A stretch of DNA of 64,000 nucleotides from Pseudanabaena sp. FACHB-1998 (GTDB lineage: Bacteria; Cyanobacteriota; Cyanobacteriia; Pseudanabaenales; Pseudanabaenaceae): positions 60,216 through 124,215 of the forward strand of contig NZ_JACJQA010000051.1 of assembly GCF_014696355.1 (NCBI RefSeq), written 5' to 3'. The notes beneath the pieces are model-generated. The model worked only from the letters and a program-made list of their open reading frames with translations. It did no database searches and was not told where the DNA came from. Numbering within the stretch: position 1 is the stretch's first letter; every line of letters begins with the position of its first letter. The translations under genes and the position numbers were made by a program. Below are positions 1 to 8,710 of the stretch, one piece after another.

Positions 1-240
1 TCGACATCCACTGCCTCTAGATCCAGTTGCTCTGGTAATGGATAGTTGACAACTTCTATATCTTCCTACTTTTTTTAATTCGTTGATTACTGTAGTGGGG
101 CTGATACCTAATACTCTGCCTGTATCTCTGACACCACTGCCATTAATTGCCATCTCCGTGATTTGTTGTTTTACTGTTGCCAGATGACTTTTGTAGGTGT
201 AATCAAAAATACAGGTCAGACGCTTTTTCCGAGAGTTCAA
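1..240 (-). pseudogene. IS1-family transposase remnant
   Basis: Read on the minus strand, this stretch encodes MAINGSGVRDT followed by ISPTTVINELKK, the helix-turn-helix part of the InsA-type N-terminus of cyanobacterial IS1-family transposases. After a run of seven A (positions 70-76, T on the plus strand) the similarity seems to go on in another frame (VNYPLPEQLDLEAVDV). IS1 elements normally make InsAB by ribosomal frameshifting at such a run. Here both alternative frames meet a stop close to the slip site, so I read it as broken. The zinc-ribbon region expected upstream (about 241-320) has stops in frame. The catalytic part would lie beyond the left edge. Family assignment rests on recognised motifs only. 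Confidence 0.6.
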
Positions 241-542
241 CTGATGTTTAACCTTGACTACTTACCTATACGAGTTACCCCCATCTCAGGTTTGTTTTCC
301 TCGTCCTTTTCCCAGCTTCACTTTCAGAGTTTTTTTCTCTGTCCATGTGGGAAGATTTGGCTTCACACCATTCCTAGTGGGTGAGACTTGTCTACTTAAT
401 TTTGACGCACTCACACTAATCTGAAGTTACCTCTATTTTCTTTATGGGTGTTTAACCCAAGGCGGTGTAAAGGCTCTGATCCCCTATCCCTTTCGGACTA
501 GTTTCGCAGAAACGAACCGCACCACGTATCCTGATTACATGC
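241..542. other. Non-coding or decayed stretch
   Basis: I see no gene here. The open frame at 163-384 on the plus strand lies opposite the transposase remnant and has no protein character. The stretch sits between two gene fragments and is probably decayed mobile DNA. Confidence 0.4.
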
Positions 543-599
543 CTATATATAATGAATATCAGCCTGACAAGGACCGGCGGTATTAAACCATTTTTGCAT
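543..599 (-). pseudogene. N-terminal fragment of an AAA-like ATPase protein
   Basis: The minus strand encodes MQKWFNTAGPCQADIHYI followed at once by TAG (543-545). The pattern NTAGPC..DIHYM is the start of a family of cyanobacterial AAA-like domain proteins (about 400-500 residues) found next to mobile elements; the family normally continues with LPP and a Walker A motif. Only the first 18 codons survive. This is a scar of a lost gene, not a functional one. Confidence 0.5.
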
Positions 600-988
600 A
601 ACGACAGCTAACTAACGGGCAGATACCCTTTCAATATATAGCAACGCGCCGAACAAAGCCGTGAAACCTTAAAAACACGTCAGCCAAACTAAGTATAAAT
701 ACTCATTGGTTTAAATTTAATGGCAAATAATTGATGATTATTTGCTCTAAGATATTTCTATGACAAGTTGGGTCTTAGTACTACTATAGTTAGCCTTTTG
801 TGATTACGATTTTCAGCAAGCTTATTCTTGTAATTCAAGGCTTTCGGCAACTGATATTTCCATATAGGGGACGACTTTAAGGAAACCCAACGCTGTTATC
901 AGTATTTTAAAACCGATAGTGACAAGTTTATGATATGGGGGGGTGGCAAGCATAGAGTCAGAATCATACTAAAAGCAATATTGTTAGA
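600..988. other. Gene-free AT-rich stretch
   Basis: I find no coding region, tRNA or terminator between the AAA fragment and the upstream element of the first sigma-like gene. The minus-strand open frame 899-1162 overlaps the start of that gene in an unlikely composition and is not believable. Confidence 0.4.
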
Positions 989-1014
989 TGCATAGCTAAT
1001 ATTTTCTGAGAAAC
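989..1014 (+). promoter_or_regulatory. TGCATAG element, copy upstream of sigma-like gene
   Basis: TGCATAGCT followed by CTGAGAAAC. It is a weaker copy of the gene-oriented intergenic element found 11 times in the window (see findings). It ends 54 bases before the ATG of the sigma-like gene. Confidence 0.4.
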
Positions 1015-1068
1015 AATAGATCATACATAGAGAGTTATAGTAAAAAAAATTCATTGTCGGCATACAAA

Positions 1069-1710
1069 ATGATCGCTTTAGAGCAACAATTAAAGCAACT
1101 TGTCTTAGAAACTTGTCAACATCCTCATAAGAGTACAGCCCGACAAAGAGGATTAACCTCACTTATTAGGCTAATTAATCACTCGCAAAGGCTTTGGAAA
1201 GATTCTTCTCCATATTATGAAGATGCTTTGCAGCTAATGTGGCTATATTTTTGTCGAAATCTTTGCGAAGCTCTAACGGCAAAGTCTGCATACGATTCTG
1301 AGCGCAGCAATGTGATTACCTGGCTAAATGCTTACCTCAAACACCGCCTACAAGATATGTATATCGAGAATCTACAACAACAAAAGAAATCTGTACTAGA
1401 AAATAGAGATATAGTTGAAACAAATCATCCAATCAATAATATAGTTTCCCCAGAGCAGCCATCTGATTTACTGGAGCGAGTGCGGCAATGGGTGGAAATA
1501 GACAAGACTAAAGTTTTACGACAAACATATATTCGCGATCGCGCTGATGTAAATGCTCAGGTTTTGATTCTCAAGCGATTACCACCTGAAACTAATTGGC
1601 AAATATTGGCTCAGGAGTTTTCGCTCCCAATCTCAACACTCAGCAGTTTCTATCAACGGAAATGCATTCCTTTATTAAAAGAATTGTACGAACAGCAAAG
1701 ATTTATATAA
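1069..1710 (+). CDS. Sigma-70-like transcription factor of a CHAT/DUF1822 cluster
   Basis: A 213-residue protein of the sigma-70-like type that in cyanobacteria precedes DUF1822 and CHAT genes. The N-terminal part (ALEQQLKQLVLETCQHP, then PYYEDALQLMWLYFCRNLCE) resembles region 2 of this divergent group. The C-terminal part (NWQILAQEFSLPISTLSSFYQR) looks like a region 4 helix-turn-helix. Known sigma-70 family members bind core RNA polymerase and select promoters; that this one does so is inferred. I take ATG at 1069 because the conserved N-terminus begins there; a TTG at 1054 is possible. The next gene follows 21 bases after the stop, so the two are probably one transcript. A TGCATAG element lies upstream. 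Confidence 0.7.
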   Translation: MIALEQQLKQLVLETCQHPHKSTARQRGLTSLIRLINHSQRLWKDSSPYYEDALQLMWLYFCRNLCEALTAKSAYDSERSNVITWLNAYLKHRLQDMYIENLQQQKKSVLENRDIVETNHPINNIVSPEQPSDLLERVRQWVEIDKTKVLRQTYIRDRADVNAQVLILKRLPPETNWQILAQEFSLPISTLSSFYQRKCIPLLKELYEQQRFI

Positions 1711-1731
1711 TTGAACTCGGGAATAATACTA

Positions 1732-3045
1732 ATGAATAATATTGAAAACTACTTTCTATCTCTTCCAATATCTACTCCATCTCTTAACATAGCGCGATCG
1801 CTTGCATCTCAAGTGTCACTTCCCTCGGTGGGAGATCGATTAAAGCATAATACTTTAGCGGTTTTGGTAATACGAGACTACTTAGAAATGATGGGTATTT
1901 CGACAAATCTAGAGGGAAGTGACAGTTGGAATCCTGTTGTAAGAATATGTGCGGATGTTGCTGATTTAGAGATTGAGGGAATAGGCAAACTAGAATGTCG
2001 ATCGCTACGAGCTGGAGAAACAAGCTGTTATGTACCACCTGAAGTATGGGAAGATCGCATTAGTTATGTAGTTGTGCAATTTGAGGAAAATTTGCGATCA
2101 GCGACCTTATTAGGTTTTGTTCGACAAGTATCGACGGAATTTGTTTCGATTGATCGCTTAGAGCCTATTGAGAATTTGCTGGAGGCGTTAGAAGAGATCG
2201 CAACTTTGCGAAAAATCACCTCGTCACTCATAGACGAAATCCGTACTCCCATGAATGGTATATTAGAAATAGCAGAAGTTCTTCTGGATATTCCCAATCT
2301 TACGCTAGAGCAAACAGATTATGTGGAAACCATCAAACGAAGTGGGGATAAAGTTTTAGAGTTATTCAATGATGATAGAACTTTAAAGATAGCTAACAAA
2401 AGAGAATTTCTAGTGTACATGAATCACGAAATCCGTACTCCCATGAATGGCATATTGGGAATGGCGAAAATTCTTCTGGAAACCTCTCAGCTTACTCCAC
2501 AGCAAGCAGAATGTATAGAGGTAATAAAGTATAGCACTGAGTCTCTCTTTACGATTGTCAATAACATTTTTAATTTCTCATTGATCGCGCATCTCAGTAA
2601 TTGGTTGCTAGATGTTTTTGATTCAGGCTGGCAAGAGTTAGAAAATTTACTAGATGGCAAACAAACTCGATATGCTTATCGTACTAGAGATATCTCAAAT
2701 TCTTTTCGCGGCAATCCAGACGATTCGCAGGAAGTGCGACGGGGGATGTTGTTCAATCTCGGCTTTGAGATGCCAAATAGTCAGTTAGTTATGATCGCGG
2801 GTATTTCACGTATCTCAGAAAACGAGATGAATATTCGTTTAGCTGTTTATCCTATCTCAGATATATTCTTACCTGAATTTCTCAAATTAGTGGTTTTAGA
2901 TGAGTCAGGAAATACTTTCCTCCAAGCTCAAGCTAGAAGTATCGATAATTATATTCAGCTTCAATTTAGAGGTTCGATAGGAGAACGTTTTAGAGCTAAA
3001 GTCTCTTTTGAAAATGCTAATTTGACAAACAATTTTATTATTTGA
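1732..3045 (+). CDS. DUF1822 protein with two embedded HisKA-like phosphoacceptor segments
   Basis: A 437-residue protein. Residues about 1-155 (SVGDRLKHNTLAVLVIRDYL...) and about 265-437 are the two ends of a DUF1822 protein, a cyanobacterial family of unknown function next to sigma-like genes. Between them are two copies, 64 residues apart, of the histidine-kinase dimerisation/phosphoacceptor motif. The second keeps the histidine (His232 in MNHEIRTPMNGILGM); in the first it is aspartate (Asp168 in IDEIRTPMNGIL). No HATPase domain (N, G1, F, G2 boxes) is present here or in a neighbour. The protein could accept phosphate from another kinase or use the helices to dimerise. ATG 1732 is chosen over TTG 1711. 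No signal peptide or membrane segment. Confidence 0.75.
   Translation: MNNIENYFLSLPISTPSLNIARSLASQVSLPSVGDRLKHNTLAVLVIRDYLEMMGISTNLEGSDSWNPVVRICADVADLEIEGIGKLECRSLRAGETSCYVPPEVWEDRISYVVVQFEENLRSATLLGFVRQVSTEFVSIDRLEPIENLLEALEEIATLRKITSSLIDEIRTPMNGILEIAEVLLDIPNLTLEQTDYVETIKRSGDKVLELFNDDRTLKIANKREFLVYMNHEIRTPMNGILGMAKILLETSQLTPQQAECIEVIKYSTESLFTIVNNIFNFSLIAHLSNWLLDVFDSGWQELENLLDGKQTRYAYRTRDISNSFRGNPDDSQEVRRGMLFNLGFEMPNSQLVMIAGISRISENEMNIRLAVYPISDIFLPEFLKLVVLDESGNTFLQAQARSIDNYIQLQFRGSIGERFRAKVSFENANLTNNFII
2235..2450 (+). repeat. Two copies of a HisKA-coding repeat, 192 bp apart
   Basis: The same 24 bases occur at 2235-2258 and 2427-2450, exactly 64 codons apart, and code for EIRTPMNG in both copies. 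Near identity at the DNA level over the core motif points to a fairly recent duplication or to gene conversion inside the DUF1822 gene. Confidence 0.8.
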
Positions 3046-3088
3046 TAATTCGATAGGTAAAGTAAATAATTAATAGTTTGTTTTGTAA

Positions 3089-3116
3089 TGCATAGTTACG
3101 CGATCGCCTAGAACTA
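3089..3116 (+). promoter_or_regulatory. TGCATAG element, copy upstream of TPR-C39 gene
   Basis: TGCATAGTT, 12 bases after the heptamer, then CTAGAACTA; a HIP1 octamer sits in the spacer. It lies 130 bases upstream of the TPR-peptidase gene and in the same direction. Confidence 0.45.
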
Positions 3117-3246
3117 AAAAGTACTAGAACAATAGATACATTTAGAAAAAGTCATGATGTCTCTGAGTGGGCATTCATAATTGCTTTTGGATTGGTAACT
3201 TTGATTGCCGATCTCTAAACTGTAAATTATCGTATGAAGTGAATCC

Positions 3247-6200
3247 ATGAAAATTAGCTTAGAGCAACTAGAAAAAGTCAGCAATTTATACGAGCGAGGT
3301 TTATTCTTACAAGCCTATAAGATCGCAAAAAACTATGCGCCATTAAATCAATGGCAAGGAATCAGAGCAAAAATTTTTGCGGGAAGATTGGCTTGGCAAT
3401 TAGGATCTCCAAGGTTAGGAGATGCTTTGATTTTAAGGGGGTGGCGCGAAAATCGTGAGGATAGTGAAGCAAAATATTATTATGCGAGATATATTTACAG
3501 GCGTTACGGAATTTTAAGAGCTTGGGAATATATCCAACAGATAGAATATCTCAGCGATCCCACCCCCCGTCGTCAAGCTGATTGGTTGAGTTGTCGAGTT
3601 CATTTATTGTCGGAAATGCGAGACTTTGAGGCTGCTGAAATGTGGTTGGAGCAAGCCGATCGCCTTGCTCCCGATTATCTGTGGCTAGATGTCGAACGGA
3701 TCTATCTTTTAGAAATGGAGGATCGATATGAGGAAGCACTAACAGTTGGTCAACATCGTTTATCGTTAAATCCACATTATTCTCCGTTGATTGGGGCTGT
3801 TGCCAATACTCTGGTAATGCTCGATCGCGATCGCGAAGCCTTAGAGCTTTTAACCAATGCCTCTGTAAAGTTAGAATGTGGGTCGATAGTAATTCAACTA
3901 GCTCAGTTGCAATCTGAGTTAGGAATGTATACGGAAGCAGAACAAAGCTATAGACGCTATGAAGAACTCTCTCCTTTAATAGATAAAGATTATCGTCAAT
4001 GGCTCACAGCCAAGCGCTCTGAAACTGCTTATTACAATAATGACTTTTCCAAAGCGATTTCCCTTGCGGAGAATGTGGGAACGCCGTTCTATCAAAACTT
4101 TGATTTGCAAATTAGTCAAGAAGGGGAACGAGTAATACTGCCTGTCGGATTTATTCGTCAACATCATATGACCTGCGGACCTGCCTGCTTAGCAATGCTG
4201 GGGCGATTTTGGTCTAGACCTACGGAACACCTCGAAATTGCAGACAAGATTTGCTATGATGGCTCGCCCGCACAAAGTCAGCGTCAATGGGCGATTGAGA
4301 ATGATTACTTTGTCAAAGAATTTACAGTTACTTGGGAAAGTGCGATCGCATTGATCGACAAAGGGATACCATTCCTATTGACCACAGTGGAAGCGACTAG
4401 CTCTCATGTACAAGTCATAATTGGCTATGATAGTCGTCTCAAATTGTTGATCGCTCGCGATCCATACCAGCGGTTTATGGTCGATTTTCAAGCAGATAAA
4501 ATGCTTGAATTTCAAAGAGCCTATGGTCCACGAGGTATGGTATTAGTACCAACTGATGAGACTTATAGATTAGATGGTATTGAGCTGTTAGATGTCAATA
4601 TCTACGATCGCTTTTATTTATTGCAACAAGCTCTATTAAGCCACGATCGCCAGACAGCCGAAGGAATTTTTAATACAATGACTGCGGAATTTCCCGAACA
4701 TCGTTTAACTTGGCAATCATTTCTATCTTTAAAATCCTACGACGGCGATCGCATTAATTACTTACTTGGAATCGAAAAACTTCTAGAGAAATTCCCAGAT
4801 AATCCGAATCTCCTAGTCATCAAACTGTATTGTTTGGATGATTTGGCTCGCCGCGATGAAAAAATGCGGATTCTTAAGGAGTTATGTAGCAAGCCAAATC
4901 ATCCAGTTTTCCTGCAAATGTACGGTCAGGCATTGAGCGATGATGCTCGCGAGCAAGAGGAATCGATTAAACTTTTGCGAGCAGCGATCGCCTTTATGCC
5001 TGCTTATGCGGAGGCTTATATCAGCCTTGCGATTGTTTATTGGAAGCGCCGACAGTTTGAGGAATCCCTTCAGCTATATCGATTTACAACCTGTTTAGAA
5101 GATAAAAGAGAAAGATATGCAACCGCCTATTTCTCAGCATCACTCTACTTCAAACAAACCGAACCAGCCTTACAATTTCTCACTAATCGTTTTACAAGAT
5201 TTGGCAAAAAATCTAGCCAATATGCCCAAATTCTTTTCTGGGCCTACGAGCAAATCAATAGGACAAATGAAGGATTTGCAATTTTGGAAACTGCTCAAAA
5301 ACTGTTGCCAGAAGATGGAGAATTGTTACTTTACTGCGCCACCAACTATGCTCGATACGGGCAGTCCAACAAAGCGCAAATTTTGATCGATAGAACTCAG
5401 GGCAAAGTGTCTCAGGCTGCATGGTTGCGTTCGGTTGCTGAAATAGTCTTATATCAAGGAGAACGTGTTCGGGCGCTATCAATATATCAGGAATTAGTAG
5501 ACTTAGAGCCATTATCGATCGATACCTATCGTTCAGTAGCAAGGCTTTTAGAAGAGTTACATGGATATGAATCTGTATTATCATTTTTACAACAATCCAT
5601 TGAAAAATTTCCCTATAGTTTTTCCTTACATCAGTTATGGAGCGAATGGATCTACGAAAATAATCCTCAACAGAATCTAGAAAGAGCAGAAAGTGCTTTA
5701 CGCAAACTTTTAGAGATGAATCCTATTGACTATCGCACCTATAGCAGATTGGCAAAGGTTTTAGGAGAACAAAAAAGATTTGACGCAGCCTTTGCAGCAA
5801 TCGAACGGGCTATGGAAATCAATTCCAATAATTCATTTCTATTGTCAATTCATGGAAATCTCTATATCGCTGCCAATCGATTAGTCGAAGCAAAAAAAGT
5901 ACTGCGTGAATCGATTTTGCTTTCTGTTGATATGCAATCAGCAATTTTAGACTTGATTTCAATTGCTAATACTGAAGCCGAACGCTTAGAAGTACTAGAG
6001 TTTGTCTATCATGAACTGATGCGTCAAGTCAGCTTTGGGGATGGATTGATTACCTATGTCTACTGTGCAAAACAGAATCTCACCTCCGACATATTAAATC
6101 AAAAACTAAGGAATCTACATCAAGTACATCCTGCACTTTGGCAAGCTTGGTCATCACTGATTGATCAGTTAAAAGAGACAAATCATCTCGATGAAGCTCT

Positions 6201-8367
6201 TGACCTTGCAGATCGTGCAACAAGTCAATTCCCTCTATTACCACGCACTTGGTACGATTTGGCTCTGGTCTATCGCGATAAACAAGATATTGATGGCGAG
6301 CTTCGTGCTCTGCATCAGGCTCTAGCGATTAATCCTAGCTATGCAAGCGCTAGTCGCGAACTAAGCTCTGTTTACGAACGACAAGAAAACTTAACGGAAG
6401 CACAAAGTATATTGGAGCAAGCGATCGCCCGATCGCCTCTAGATCCGTATAACTACGGCTGTCTTGCTGACATTCTCTGGAAACAGGATCTTAAAGAATT
6501 GGCGATCGCTAATTTAAAGAAAGGAATAGAACTCGAACCTGGTTATACTTGGGCATGGCAAACCCTCAAGGTATGGTCGGCACAGCAACAGCAAAGCGAT
6601 CTCGTAATTGATATGGCACGTAATCTCACCCAGAAACGTAGTGGCGAGGCGCGTTCTTGGTTGATTTTAGGTGAATATCTCACAGTTGATTTGGAGAAAA
6701 ACCTTGTCGAAGCTGTTGAAGCAATGGATATGGCGATCTCTCTAAATCCCCAATGCTGGGATGCCTACGATCTTAAAGCTTTAACTTTGACTAGAGTGGA
6801 ACGTTATGACGAGGCGATCGCTGCTTGCAGTCCTCAGATCGAACGAGAATTACCTCCTCTGCTTCGCACTCGTGCAGCTTGGATCGAAAAACAACGAGGA
6901 GAGCTAGAAGCTAGCTTACAAAAACTACATCTAGTTTTCCAAACCGATCCCAGTTACTATTGGGCAAGAGAGCTTGCTGCCCAGATTTATCGACAACTCA
7001 AAGACTATCCGAAACTTCTTTATACAGCTTGCTGTCTCGTAGGCTTGGCTCCTCATTATGGTTATGCATGGGAATTTCGCGGTGATGCCAAGCTACTATC
7101 AGGCGATCGCGAAGGTGCAAGGTTAGATTTTCAGAAAGTGATCGAAATAATGCCAAGCTCTAAATTTTCTGGCTTATTGTTGTTCGATCTGCAATTGGAA
7201 GATGGCGAGTTAGTAGCGGCTGAAGAAACGCTTAAGATATTACAAAAATACCATACTGCTAGTCCTGAATACTTGCTTTATAGAGAAGTGCAGCTTTGGG
7301 CAAGTTTAGAAAGTTTGCCAAAATGCCAGAAAAGTCTGCAAGAACTCTGCTTGACTGCTACGAGTGATATAGATCCGCTTAGTCAAGCGATCGAGGTGAT
7401 GCAGAGAAATAAATTTGGCAAACAAGCCGAAGAAATTCTGGTTTCGGTGTTAGCGGAATCCAACGTTAATCCTTTTGTCGGTCGGATTTTGATGAAAATC
7501 TACGCCGAGAAAAAGCAATGGCAAAAGTGCGAGTTACAGATCGACAAATTGCAAGCTGGCAGCAAAATCTGGAGGGAGTCAATTACGTCTTATTTAACTA
7601 ATTTAGCAACAACTCTTCAGGATTCCAGAAACAATAATTATATCCTAGCAAAGCGATTGCAAGAGTTTCGATTCAGGAATTACCTCAAAAAGCACAGAAA
7701 TAATTTGCGATCACATACTTATACTTGGGGATATGTAGGCTATACTCTAATACAAATTAATGATTTACCTGCTACCATCAAATGGCTATCTGATTGGAAA
7801 ACTCGTAATGAGATAGAACCTTGGATGCTATCTAATCTTGTTGTTGCATTACGCTGGACTAAACGAGATCACGAAGCCCACCAAGTTGGTAAATTTGCGT
7901 TAACCTTATCTCCCGACTATACAACAGATGAGCATCGGTTATTTGTGGCTATGGATGAGGCATTGGGAGGGAGAATTCAAGTTACTGAATCTTATCTTAA
8001 AGCAATTAAGAAATCATCTCTCAGTCTACGCGAACTCTTTCAATATGAACTTGTTGAGATAATTGTTAGCATCCGCTCCACTCCAATTGCCCAACAATTT
8101 GATGTGGGGCGATCGCAACTAAAAGGAACTATCCAAAACTATCCCCAATTTGTAACCGATAAACTTCTTCGCCGAATTTATACTCAAACTATTTGGCAAA
8201 TAGCTAAAGAATGCGGTAGTTTTAATACTAAAGTTTGGGCTATTTGGAAGTACATTTGCTTGATATGCACAAGCGATGGAACCTCTTCCCACAGTGGTGC
8301 ATCTATAATTTTTGCAATCAGTATACTAATTTTGAGTCTAATTCGTTTTATTACAGGCTGGCGCTAA
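3247..8367 (+). CDS. Giant TPR protein with embedded C39-like cysteine peptidase domain
   Basis: A 1706-residue protein built mostly of tetratricopeptide repeats (about 1-280 and 440-1600). Residues about 297-435 form a papain-like peptidase C39 domain: the motif HHMTCGPACLAML carries the nucleophile Cys310, SSHVQVIIGYD the base His387, and ARDP the Asp405, so the triad is complete. C39 peptidases cut leader peptides after double glycine in peptide export systems; standalone or TPR-linked members are poorly known. The last 20 residues (FAISILILSLIRF) form a hydrophobic tail that could anchor the protein in a membrane. There is no signal peptide. It lies between the DUF1822 and CHAT genes, so it probably acts with them as scaffold, adaptor or protease. 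Target unknown. Confidence 0.75.
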   Translation: MKISLEQLEKVSNLYERGLFLQAYKIAKNYAPLNQWQGIRAKIFAGRLAWQLGSPRLGDALILRGWRENREDSEAKYYYARYIYRRYGILRAWEYIQQIEYLSDPTPRRQADWLSCRVHLLSEMRDFEAAEMWLEQADRLAPDYLWLDVERIYLLEMEDRYEEALTVGQHRLSLNPHYSPLIGAVANTLVMLDRDREALELLTNASVKLECGSIVIQLAQLQSELGMYTEAEQSYRRYEELSPLIDKDYRQWLTAKRSETAYYNNDFSKAISLAENVGTPFYQNFDLQISQEGERVILPVGFIRQHHMTCGPACLAMLGRFWSRPTEHLEIADKICYDGSPAQSQRQWAIENDYFVKEFTVTWESAIALIDKGIPFLLTTVEATSSHVQVIIGYDSRLKLLIARDPYQRFMVDFQADKMLEFQRAYGPRGMVLVPTDETYRLDGIELLDVNIYDRFYLLQQALLSHDRQTAEGIFNTMTAEFPEHRLTWQSFLSLKSYDGDRINYLLGIEKLLEKFPDNPNLLVIKLYCLDDLARRDEKMRILKELCSKPNHPVFLQMYGQALSDDAREQEESIKLLRAAIAFMPAYAEAYISLAIVYWKRRQFEESLQLYRFTTCLEDKRERYATAYFSASLYFKQTEPALQFLTNRFTRFGKKSSQYAQILFWAYEQINRTNEGFAILETAQKLLPEDGELLLYCATNYARYGQSNKAQILIDRTQGKVSQAAWLRSVAEIVLYQGERVRALSIYQELVDLEPLSIDTYRSVARLLEELHGYESVLSFLQQSIEKFPYSFSLHQLWSEWIYENNPQQNLERAESALRKLLEMNPIDYRTYSRLAKVLGEQKRFDAAFAAIERAMEINSNNSFLLSIHGNLYIAANRLVEAKKVLRESILLSVDMQSAILDLISIANTEAERLEVLEFVYHELMRQVSFGDGLITYVYCAKQNLTSDILNQKLRNLHQVHPALWQAWSSLIDQLKETNHLDEALDLADRATSQFPLLPRTWYDLALVYRDKQDIDGELRALHQALAINPSYASASRELSSVYERQENLTEAQSILEQAIARSPLDPYNYGCLADILWKQDLKELAIANLKKGIELEPGYTWAWQTLKVWSAQQQQSDLVIDMARNLTQKRSGEARSWLILGEYLTVDLEKNLVEAVEAMDMAISLNPQCWDAYDLKALTLTRVERYDEAIAACSPQIERELPPLLRTRAAWIEKQRGELEASLQKLHLVFQTDPSYYWARELAAQIYRQLKDYPKLLYTACCLVGLAPHYGYAWEFRGDAKLLSGDREGARLDFQKVIEIMPSSKFSGLLLFDLQLEDGELVAAEETLKILQKYHTASPEYLLYREVQLWASLESLPKCQKSLQELCLTATSDIDPLSQAIEVMQRNKFGKQAEEILVSVLAESNVNPFVGRILMKIYAEKKQWQKCELQIDKLQAGSKIWRESITSYLTNLATTLQDSRNNNYILAKRLQEFRFRNYLKKHRNNLRSHTYTWGYVGYTLIQINDLPATIKWLSDWKTRNEIEPWMLSNLVVALRWTKRDHEAHQVGKFALTLSPDYTTDEHRLFVAMDEALGGRIQVTESYLKAIKKSSLSLRELFQYELVEIIVSIRSTPIAQQFDVGRSQLKGTIQNYPQFVTDKLLRRIYTQTIWQIAKECGSFNTKVWAIWKYICLICTSDGTSSHSGASIIFAISILILSLIRFITGWR

Positions 8368-8397
8368 TCGGAAAGGCAGTATCAATAAATTACTGGT

Positions 8398-8559
8398 ATG
8401 AGGCTTGGAGAATTATTACTTGAAAATGAGGAAATCTCCAACGTCCAACTGCAAGAGGCTATCAAAGAACAATATTGGCGGAAGAATGGATTTTGGATTA
8501 TTGATAGATTAAGTTTTGTTAAGTTCTACGTAAGTTGGCTGTTTAAGCCTGATGAGTAA
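8398..8559 (+). CDS. 53-residue protein resembling a GspE/PilB N-terminal segment
   Basis: A small open frame starting MRLGELLLENEEISNVQLQ and continuing EAIKEQYWRKNGFW. The motif LGELLLExxxIxxxQLQEAIxEQ is the helical bundle seen at the N-terminus of type II secretion/type IV pilus ATPases (GspE/MshEN-type) and in small standalone cyanobacterial proteins. The C-terminal IIDRLSFVKFYVSWLF is amphipathic to hydrophobic. It begins 30 bases after the TPR-peptidase gene and ends before a TGCATAG element, so it is likely the last gene of that transcript. Function unknown; perhaps an adaptor for the TPR protein. Confidence 0.6.
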   Translation: MRLGELLLENEEISNVQLQEAIKEQYWRKNGFWIIDRLSFVKFYVSWLFKPDE

Positions 8560-8576
8560 GTAAATAGCTTTGGTGC

Positions 8577-8603
8577 TGCATAGTTCAGCGATTACCAGAG
8601 CTA
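8577..8603 (+). promoter_or_regulatory. TGCATAG element, copy upstream of CHAT gene
   Basis: TGCATAGTT, then CCAGAGCTA 11 bases after the heptamer. It lies 107 bases upstream of the CHAT gene start and 43 bases upstream of a short leader frame. Confidence 0.45.
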
Positions 8604-8646
8604 CGGGCAACTAAGTATCCATTTTTATTTTTGCAAAGGAGATTTA

Positions 8647-8685
8647 ATGACAAACCTTAATAAAACGTGCATGATGATTTTGTAG
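8647..8685 (+). CDS. Possible 12-codon leader peptide upstream of the CHAT gene
   Basis: A strong ribosome-binding sequence (AAAGGAG, 8636-8642) stands just before an ATG at 8647 that opens only 12 codons (MTNLNKTCMMIL, stop at 8683-8685). The CHAT gene start at 8711 has a weaker, more distant GGAG. The arrangement suggests a translated leader that could couple or tune CHAT translation, but it could also be chance. Confidence 0.25.
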   Translation: MTNLNKTCMMIL

Positions 8686-8710
8686 ATATTTTGATGGAGC
8701 GATCGCCATT

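Noticed and set aside
163..384. 73-codon plus-strand frame
   Set aside because: It lies opposite the transposase remnant, has no ribosome-binding site and no protein character.
899..1162. 87-codon minus-strand frame
   Set aside because: It overlaps the start of the sigma-like gene on the other strand and looks random in composition.
3097..3218. Open frame ending in a membrane-like helix (WAFIIAFGLVTLIADL)
   Set aside because: It has no start codon after the preceding stop and overlaps a TGCATAG element; possibly a gene remnant, but too weak to call.
8235..8423. 62-codon plus-strand frame
   Set aside because: It is a shadow across the end of the TPR-peptidase gene and the start of the 53-residue gene.
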